In this document: positions 58,673-64,000 of the stretch, in pieces
How positions within the stretch are numbered: the first letter of the stretch is position 1
How the letters are laid out: each line of letters starts with the position of its first letter
NCBI GenBank assembly: GCA_002083825.1
Contig: DAZV01000037.1
Span: 52,543 to 116,542, forward strand
Reading direction: 5' to 3'
Source of the DNA: Candidatus Sericytochromatia bacterium S15B-MN24 CBMW_12
GTDB taxonomy: Bacteria > Cyanobacteriota > Sericytochromatia > S15B-MN24 > UBA4093
Length of the DNA stretch: 64,000 nt
Position numbers and translations under genes: made by a program
Notes under the pieces: model-generated
Told to the model about the DNA's origin: nothing
The model's database searches: none
What the model saw: the letters and a program-made list of their open reading frames with translations, nothing else

Positions 58673-61093
58673 TCAGGCTTGGTCGGTCTCCATGTCGATG
58701 GAATTCGAGTCGCCGGGCTGCATGCGGGGACCTGTGGCGCGCGACTCCGGGACATCGCAGGCTCCGGCTTGACGGCCGCCTTCCAGGTCCATGGCGCTGG
58801 CGAACTCGACGCTCCGTGTGCCTTCCTGCTTGCGGATCAGGTTGAGGGCGGAGCCTGCGTGGAACCAGGCGAGGTGCTCCATGTTGAGCGTGTGCTTGAG
58901 GGTCACGACCTCGGAAGTACCGTCGGCGTGGTCGATCAGCATGTTGATGGTGCGGATGGGATCGAGTTCCTTGAGGTACTCCAGGGAGATCTTGTCCCCT
59001 TCGCGAATCTTCTCGTAGTCGTCGGGGTTGACGAAGGTGAGGGGCAAGATGCCTTGCTTCTTGAGGTTGGATTCGTGGATTCGCGCGAAGGAGCGGGCGA
59101 TGACCGCGGCGCAGCCCAGGAAGCGCGGGGTCATGGCGGCGTGCTCGCGGCTAGAGCCCTCGCCATAGTTCTCGTCGCCGACGATGACCCAGCGCTTGCC
59201 GCATGCCTTGTAGGATCGGGCGGCCTGGGAGACGGGAACGTCCTTTTCGCCGGTGAAGACGTTGAGGGTTTTGCCGCGTTCGCCGGTCCAGGCGTTGATG
59301 GCCCCCATGAGGAGGTTATCGGAGATCTTGTCGAGGTGGCCGCGGTAGCGGAGCCAGGAACCGGCGGGTGAGATGTGGTCGGTGGTGGTCTTGCCACGGG
59401 TCTTGATGAGGACGGGCATGCCGGAAAACTCGGTTTCCACCATGGGGGCGAAGGGTTCGAGAACTTGAAGGCGTTCGGAGCCGGTGGGAACTCGGACCGT
59501 CAGGGAGTCGGGATCGTCGGAGGGGGGGATGAAGCCGGTTTTCTGGCCGATGTAGCCCTTTGCCGGAAGGGCGGGTACCCGGGGGGGCGGCTCCAGCTTG
59601 AAGGTCTGGCCGTCAGGCAGGAGAATGGGGTCGTTGAGGGGATCGATCGTCAGCTTGCCTGCCAGGGCGTAGGCGACGGTGACCTCGGGGCTGGTGACGA
59701 AGGCGTGGGTTTCGGGGTTGTCGTCGTTGCGGCCGGGGAAGTTGCGGTTGAAGGAGTTGACGATGGTGTTTTTTTCGCCGCGCTTGACCTCGTCGCGCTT
59801 CCACTGACCGATGCAGGGGCCGCAGGCGTTGGCGAAGATCTCGGCGCCGATGGCTTCCAGGCTGTCGAGAAGGCCGTCACGCTTGGCGGTCTCGAAGACC
59901 TGGGCGGATCCCGGGTTGATGAGCAGGGGGACGACGGCCTTGGCGCCGTGACGGCGGGCTTGCTCGGCGACGGCCGCGGCGCGCGAGATGTCTTCGTAGC
60001 TGGAGTTGGTGCACGAGCCGACGAGAGCAGCCGAGATGACGTCCGGGTAGCCGTGGGCGACGGCGTCCTCGCCCAGTTCGCTGACCGGGCGGACGAGGTC
60101 CGGGGTAAAGGGGCCGACTATCAGGGGCTGGAGCTGCGAGAGGTCGATTTCGAGAACCTCGTCGTAGTAGCGGGCGGGGTCGGCCTCGACCTCGGGATCC
60201 GAGGCGAGGAGGTGCATGTAGCGAGCGGCCACGTCGGCGAGCGCCCCGCGATCGGTCGCTCTGAGGTAGGCTTCCGAGTTCGCGTCGTAGGGGAAGATCG
60301 AGGTGGTGGCGCCGATCTCGGCGCCCATGTTGGTGACCGTGGCCTTGCCGGTGGCCGGCAAGGTCTGGGCGCCGGGTCCGAAGTACTCGACGATCCGGTT
60401 GGTGCCCCCCTTGACGGTGAGCTGGCCCGCGACGCGGAGGATGATGTCCTTGGCGGAGGTCCACCCCGAGAGCTGGCCCGTGAGCTTCACCCCGACCAGG
60501 CGCGGCTGCAGGACCTCCCAGGAGAAGCCGGCCATGGCGTCGACGGCGTCGGCCCCGCCCACCCCGATGGCGACCATGCCGAGCCCGCCCATGTTGGGGG
60601 TATGGGAGTCGGAGCCTATCATCAGGCCGCCCGGAAAGGCGTAATTTTCGAGCACCACCTGGTGGATGATCCCCGAACCGGGGGCCCAGAAGCCGAGGCC
60701 GAACTTCGCCGAGGCGGAGCGAAGAAACTCGTAAACCTCCTGGTTGGTCACGCGGGCGCGATCCGTGTCGGAGCCGGCTCCTTCGTAGGCCTGGATCAAG
60801 TGATCGCAATGAACCGAACTGGGAATGGCGACATGCTTCTTGCCGGCCTGCATGAACTGCAAGATGGCCATCTGGGCCGTGGCATCCTGCATGATGACCC
60901 GATCGACCCTGAGTTGCAGGTAGCTCTTGCCCGCGTCGAGCTCCTGCTCGCGCGGGTTGGCCAGGTGGCCGAAAAGAATCTTCTCCGAGAGGGTCAGCGG
61001 CCGATTGAGGCGTTCCCGCACGATCGCGAGCTTTGCCTCCATGGTGGAGTAGATGCGTTCAACCATTTCGGGCGTGGTTTCCACGGAAGGCAT
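58673..61093 (-). CDS. acnA: Aconitate hydratase (mitochondrial/AcnA-like type)
   Basis: 806 residues, aconitase/IPM isomerase family, mitochondrial-like branch. Isomerises citrate to isocitrate in the TCA cycle. Cluster ligands are seen as 'GSCTNSSYEDI' (Cys) and 'NACGPCIGQW' (two Cys). Substrate residues include 'DSHTPNMGGLG' and the C-terminal swivel 'GSSREHAAM'. The last about 45 residues after the swivel domain are an extra polar tail not expected in the family. ATG with GGAGG four bases upstream. Confidence 0.94.
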   Translation of the reverse strand: MPSVETTPEMVERIYSTMEAKLAIVRERLNRPLTLSEKILFGHLANPREQELDAGKSYLQLRVDRVIMQDATAQMAILQFMQAGKKHVAIPSSVHCDHLIQAYEGAGSDTDRARVTNQEVYEFLRSASAKFGLGFWAPGSGIIHQVVLENYAFPGGLMIGSDSHTPNMGGLGMVAIGVGGADAVDAMAGFSWEVLQPRLVGVKLTGQLSGWTSAKDIILRVAGQLTVKGGTNRIVEYFGPGAQTLPATGKATVTNMGAEIGATTSIFPYDANSEAYLRATDRGALADVAARYMHLLASDPEVEADPARYYDEVLEIDLSQLQPLIVGPFTPDLVRPVSELGEDAVAHGYPDVISAALVGSCTNSSYEDISRAAAVAEQARRHGAKAVVPLLINPGSAQVFETAKRDGLLDSLEAIGAEIFANACGPCIGQWKRDEVKRGEKNTIVNSFNRNFPGRNDDNPETHAFVTSPEVTVAYALAGKLTIDPLNDPILLPDGQTFKLEPPPRVPALPAKGYIGQKTGFIPPSDDPDSLTVRVPTGSERLQVLEPFAPMVETEFSGMPVLIKTRGKTTTDHISPAGSWLRYRGHLDKISDNLLMGAINAWTGERGKTLNVFTGEKDVPVSQAARSYKACGKRWVIVGDENYGEGSSREHAAMTPRFLGCAAVIARSFARIHESNLKKQGILPLTFVNPDDYEKIREGDKISLEYLKELDPIRTINMLIDHADGTSEVVTLKHTLNMEHLAWFHAGSALNLIRKQEGTRSVEFASAMDLEGGRQAGACDVPESRATGPRMQPGDSNSIDMETDQA

Positions 61094-61248
61094 GGGTCCT
61101 CCTATTGTTTTGCTCTTGCGCGAGCCGCTCGGGGCCCCTCGACGACAGAGCCATCTTAATAGATCTTCATACTTTTTGAGAAGCCATGATTGCGGTATGA
61201 TGGCCAGAGGTGCCCTCGGTTACGTGATCGAAAAGGGAGAGCTTGAGA

Positions 61249-62436
61249 GTGGATAATCGTCCTACCGTCCTTTGCATCGCCGGAGCCGTCATCGGCCGGC
61301 CCTTCATGATGTACGCCAAGCAGATGGGCTGGCGCGTTCTGATCTTGACCAACGCCAAGCGTCTTGACGACGCCTGGCCCCGCGACCATGTGGACGACGT
61401 CTTCGGCGTCCCCGACATCTTCGACGAAAAGGTCGTCAAGAACGTCGTGAGCTACCTCGCTCGCGGCCGCAAGATCGACCGGATCGTCCCCATGGGAGAC
61501 TTCGAGGTCGACGTGGCCGTCGTGCTGCGCGAACACCTGCGCATCCCCGGCATGGGCGAGACCACCATGCGCTACTTCCGCGATAAGCTCGCCATGCGCA
61601 TGAAGACCCAGGAGGACGGCATTCCGGTGCCCGACTTCGTGCACATCCTCAACCATGACGAAATCAACGCCTACCTGAACCGCGTCCCCGGCCCCTGGAT
61701 CCTCAAGCCCCGGATGGAAGCGGCTTCCTTCGGCATCCAGAAGATCAACCATCCCGACGAACTCTGGAAGAAGCTCGAAGAGCTCGGCGACAAGCAGTCC
61801 AACTACTTGCTCGAGAAGTTCACCGCCGGCGACGTCTACCACGTCGACGCGGTCGTCTCCGAGGGCAAGACCCTCTTCGCCAGCGCCTCCAAGTACGGCA
61901 AGCCCATGCTCGAACTCAACCAGGCGGGCGGAGTCTACACCACCCGCACCATCGAGCGCGGCACCGCCGAAGAGAAAGATCTCCAGAAGCTCAACAAGGA
62001 AGTCATTTCGAGCCTGGGCCTCGTCCGCGGCGTGACCCACATCGAGTACATCAAGAGTCAGGCGGACGGGAAGTTCTACTTCCTCGAAGCCGGCGCCCGC
62101 GTGGGGGCTGCCCGCATCCCCGACGTCATCTACCGCGCCACCGACCTCTGCCTCTGGCACGAATGGGCCCGCCTCGATCTCGCGGAGAAGGGCGAAGTCT
62201 ACAAGCTTCCCGCGATCCGCCAGGACTATGCCGGCGTCATCGTGACCTTGGCCCAGCAGGAGCACCCGGATATGAGCTCCTACAACGATCCTGAGGTCGT
62301 CTGGGTCCAAAAGAAGAAGTACCACGCCGGTCTGGTCATCCAGTCGCCCGATCCCAAGCGCGTCGAGGCGCTTCTGGCGGAGTACGCCCAGCGGTTCGCA
62401 CGGGACTTCATGGCCCACGTTCCGCTCAAGGTCTAG
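61249..62436 (+). CDS. ATP-grasp domain enzyme
   Basis: 395 residues from the GTG at 61249 (GGAG nine bases upstream); TTG at 61243 would lie too close to that site. An N-terminal preATP-grasp Rossmann fold ('VLCIAGAVIGRPFMMYAKQMGWRVLILTN' region) is followed by an ATP-grasp domain: 'WILKPRMEAASFGIQKI', 'EKFTAGDVYHVDAVVSEG' and the magnesium site 'FYFLEAGARVG'. Such enzymes join a carboxylate to an amine or thiol with ATP. Related proteins make dipeptides or act in biotin-type carboxylation; substrate unknown. Ends at a clear terminator. Confidence 0.85.
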   Translation: MDNRPTVLCIAGAVIGRPFMMYAKQMGWRVLILTNAKRLDDAWPRDHVDDVFGVPDIFDEKVVKNVVSYLARGRKIDRIVPMGDFEVDVAVVLREHLRIPGMGETTMRYFRDKLAMRMKTQEDGIPVPDFVHILNHDEINAYLNRVPGPWILKPRMEAASFGIQKINHPDELWKKLEELGDKQSNYLLEKFTAGDVYHVDAVVSEGKTLFASASKYGKPMLELNQAGGVYTTRTIERGTAEEKDLQKLNKEVISSLGLVRGVTHIEYIKSQADGKFYFLEAGARVGAARIPDVIYRATDLCLWHEWARLDLAEKGEVYKLPAIRQDYAGVIVTLAQQEHPDMSSYNDPEVVWVQKKKYHAGLVIQSPDPKRVEALLAEYAQRFARDFMAHVPLKV

Positions 62437-62444
62437 GTTTCTCG

Positions 62445-62471
62445 GCCCCCGCCAACCGGCGGGGGCTTTTT
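62445..62471 (+). terminator. Rho-independent terminator
   Basis: Nine-base stem gcccccgcc / ggcgggggc with loop aacc followed by five T. Ends the ATP-grasp transcript; the stop codon of the next minus-strand gene touches its end. Confidence 0.92.
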
Positions 62472-62686
62472 CATATCGGTCGTTCTTCGCGCTCTCGGAA
62501 GTGCAGGGGAGAGTGTTCCAGCTCGGGCACGTCCGTTTCGAGTCCCGGCCGGGCGTGAAGGGCCTCCTCCGTGCAGAGCGGGCAGAGCCCACGGACTCCC
62601 TCTCGGTCGTCAGGCGGCACCGAAACCGCCCCGTGGTGCGGGCAGACGAAAGCCGCCGTGAGTCGGGTCGCGTCATTTAGGTGCAT
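62471..62686 (-). CDS. Small zinc-ribbon-like protein
   Basis: 71 residues. 'CPHHG' and 'CPLC' give a Cys-x-x-His plus Cys-x-x-Cys pair, compatible with a small zinc ribbon. GGAGG five bases before the ATG. Family not recognised. Confidence 0.55.
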   Translation of the reverse strand: MHLNDATRLTAAFVCPHHGAVSVPPDDREGVRGLCPLCTEEALHARPGLETDVPELEHSPLHFREREERPI

Positions 62687-62733
62687 GGTTCCCTCCTATC
62701 CGAGACCGCAAGACGTCGAGGCTGAAGCCGGAT

Positions 62734-62816
62734 CGCGATGCCATGTCTTGGGACGATCCTATCCCAGTGGCCGGAATGGACAACCCACGCCCGAATGCTG
62801 GGCCGATGGCATCGCG
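62734..62816. repeat. Inverted repeat before the HD hydrolase gene
   Basis: cgcgatgccat (62734-62744) and its exact complement atggcatcgcg (62806-62816), 61 bases apart. Could form a stem in RNA or be an operator pair. A -10 like taagat (62866 region) lies just after. Confidence 0.4.
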
Positions 62817-62900
62817 GCCCGAGAGCCGATGGGCTCCGCTGCCCGAGATAGGCGTCGATGCCCGTGATAAGATGAACACCTTTCGAGAAAGGAGCCCTGA

Positions 62901-63458
62901 ATGAGCACGGAACTCATCTTGAGGGCAGCCGCTTTCGCGGGGGAAGCCCACGGCGCTCAGACCCGCAAAGGCTCGCCAACCCCCTACGTCACCCATCCCC
63001 TGCGGGTGGCGCATCTCGCATCCTTGGCCGGCCTCTCGGCGGAGGCCATCGCCGCCAGCGTCCTTCATGACGTCGTCGAGGACACCCCCTTCACCCGCGA
63101 AGACCTCGCCGTGCGATTCCCCGAACGGGTGGTCGATTTGGTTCACCTCTTGACCAAGTGGTGGCCGGATGACGCGCCCGCGGAAATCAAGGTCTCCGAG
63201 AAGCCCAAGTATTATGGCGCCATCTTGGCGGACGAAGACGCCATGGCCATCAAGCTCCTCGATCGCTCCGACAATCTCCGAGACATGGTCCGCATGCTAC
63301 CCCGGATGCGCGGCTGGGCGGAGCGGTACCTGTCGAAGACGGAACGCGAGATTCGGCCGATTCTGGAGGCCTGCCCCAATGCGACGGCGCGCGATGCATA
63401 TGTCGGGGCGATCGCCGAACTGCGGGCCGCCTTGGAGATCCGGGAACCTCGGCGCTGA
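62901..63458 (+). CDS. HD-domain (p)ppGpp hydrolase-like protein (Mesh1/SpoT-HD type)
   Basis: 185 residues. 'AHGAQTRKGSPTPYVTHPLRVA', 'VLHDVVEDT' and 'KLLDRSDNLRDM' are the three metal/substrate motifs of the SpoT hydrolase domain. The small single-domain form resembles Mesh1 or small alarmone hydrolases, which degrade ppGpp. ATG with AAAGGAG upstream. Confidence 0.88.
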   Translation: MSTELILRAAAFAGEAHGAQTRKGSPTPYVTHPLRVAHLASLAGLSAEAIAASVLHDVVEDTPFTREDLAVRFPERVVDLVHLLTKWWPDDAPAEIKVSEKPKYYGAILADEDAMAIKLLDRSDNLRDMVRMLPRMRGWAERYLSKTEREIRPILEACPNATARDAYVGAIAELRAALEIREPRR

Positions 63459-63487
63459 ATTCTGCTTGTATTCCGATTAAGGTTAGC

Positions 63488-63516
63488 TTGACAGCAGGAG
63501 AGGGGGATGTGATAAT
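63488..63516 (+). promoter_or_regulatory. Promoter for tRNA-Tyr, tRNA-Thr and tuf
   Basis: Perfect -35 TTGACA (63488-63493), 17-base spacer, GATAAT (63511-63516), a strong promoter as expected for tRNA and EF-Tu genes. The leader 63517-63626 shows no gene. Confidence 0.75.
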
Positions 63517-63626
63517 AGCTCCCGTTGTCCGCGTAGGATAACGATCTTGGCAGATTGACGTTCGCGAGAGCCGGAAACGGATCGAACGAGCGTGGAGAGT
63601 GGGTGCTTCGGCATCAGGCTCCATCT

Positions 63627-63711
63627 GGGGGGATTCCCGAGTGGCCAAAGGGGACTGACTGTAAATCAGTTGGCACTGCCTTCGAAGGTTCGAATCCTTC
63701 TCCCCCCACCA
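63627..63711 (+). tRNA. tRNA-Tyr (GTA)
   Basis: Acceptor ggggga-type stem paired with tcccccc, anticodon loop ctgtaaa (GTA) in a tga / tca-type stem, long variable arm as in class II tRNAs, encoded CCA. Confidence 0.95.
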
Positions 63712-63716
63712 TTTAT

Positions 63717-63792
63717 GCCCACGTAGCTCAGTCGGTAGAGCACGTCCTTGGTAAGGACGAGGTCGTCGGTTCGAATCCGATCGTGGGCTCCA
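63717..63792 (+). tRNA. tRNA-Thr (GGT)
   Basis: Acceptor gcccacg / cgtgggc, anticodon loop ttggtaa (GGT) in a cgtcc / ggacg stem, encoded CCA. Confidence 0.96.
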
Positions 63793-63814
63793 TCTAGTTT
63801 CTGCCCAGAGGTCC

Positions 63815-63832
63815 GGGACCCTGACGGGTCCC
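63815..63832 (+). promoter_or_regulatory. Hairpin between tRNA-Thr and tuf
   Basis: gggaccc / gggtccc stem with a short loop, 45 bases before the tuf ATG. May separate tRNA processing from the mRNA or tune readthrough. Confidence 0.4.
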
Positions 63833-63875
63833 TCAATGGTATGCAGGCCATCGTCATCGGAGGATTTTGAGACCC

Positions 63876-64000
63876 ATGGCAAGAGCGAAGTTTGAGCGCA
63901 ACAAGACTCACGTGAACATCGGGACCATCGGTCACGTCGATCACGGCAAGACCACGCTGACGGCGGCGATCACCATGACGCTGGCGGCGATCGGCCAGGC
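63876..64000 (+). CDS. tuf: Elongation factor Tu, 5' part
   Basis: Only the first 41 residues are inside the window. The start '[27 protein letters not shown]' includes the GTP-binding P-loop GHVDHGKT. The wording ARAKFERNK and ITMTLAA matches cyanobacterial EF-Tu. EF-Tu delivers aminoacyl-tRNA to the ribosome. GGAGG lies 12 bases upstream of the ATG. The tRNA-Tyr, tRNA-Thr and tuf order recalls the tRNA-tufB operon of E. coli. Confidence 0.95.
   Translation, partial: MARAKFERNKTHVNIGTIGHVDHGKTTLTAAITMTLAAIGQ

Noticed and set aside
59375..61159. 594-residue plus-strand frame
   Set aside because: Antisense to aconitase, Gly/Asp/Val-rich, no motif.
1..64000. CRISPR arrays, prophage, insertion sequences, rRNA operon
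   Set aside because: No regularly spaced repeats, integrase, transposase, phage structural genes or rRNA sequence were seen.

Overview
The window is GC-rich, densely coded bacterial DNA with diderm traits: lipoprotein signal peptides, outer-membrane beta-barrel candidates, a Tad secretin and a flagellar-type stator. The EF-Tu start at the right edge ([10 protein letters not shown], then ITMTLAA) resembles the cyanobacterial form. Together with non-photosynthetic, motile, piliated gene content this suggests a deep non-photosynthetic relative of Cyanobacteria (Sericytochromatia/Tanganyikabacteria/Melainabacteria type). That placement is inference; no rRNA is present.

Layout. 1-394: end of an NHL beta-propeller protein. 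541-6553 (minus): a six-gene operon encoding a membrane protein that fuses FliF-like and FliG-like parts, a TPR protein, a FlgO/CsgG-like protein with a barrel-like C-terminus, MotA, MotB and a coiled-coil membrane protein. This is the most unusual locus seen. 6680-11935: envelope proteins and a dCMP-type deaminase. 11950-20386 (minus): a Tad/Flp pilus operon from two tandem pilins to TadC, without a prepilin peptidase. 20661-25839: an NHL lipoprotein, a JAMM-like protein divergent from a Dam-type methylase across a region packed with GATC sites, UppP, a small beta-grasp-like protein and a helix-hairpin-helix protein. 26061-26609: five tRNAs with several promoters. 26934-37367: a GGDEF/EAL protein, two NHL lipoproteins, a ferredoxin, an AAA/TPR regulator and a pseudo-receiver/PilZ protein. 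37454-43417 (plus): MFS, glycosyltransferase, RlmD, AI-2E family, thioesterase and GNAT genes. 43481-49759 (minus): a Gld-type ABC module and an acyl-CoA carboxylase module. 49985-56918: amidase, four lipoprotein or secreted genes, HD protein and an RNA methyltransferase. 57023-63458: prephenate dehydratase, a carboxymuconolactone decarboxylase-like protein, aconitase, an ATP-grasp enzyme and a ppGpp-hydrolase-like HD protein. 63488-64000: tRNA-Tyr, tRNA-Thr and the start of tuf.

Themes. Surface behaviour recurs: stator and rotor parts, Tad pili, a c-di-GMP synthase/hydrolase, a PilZ protein and many lipoproteins with NHL or Ig-like repeats. Many genes sit in tight operons with ATGA or TGATG junctions. 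TTG and GTG starts behind strong Shine-Dalgarno sequences are common, and several starts below were moved from the longest open frame for that reason. Nothing resembling a prophage, insertion sequence, CRISPR array or rRNA operon was seen.
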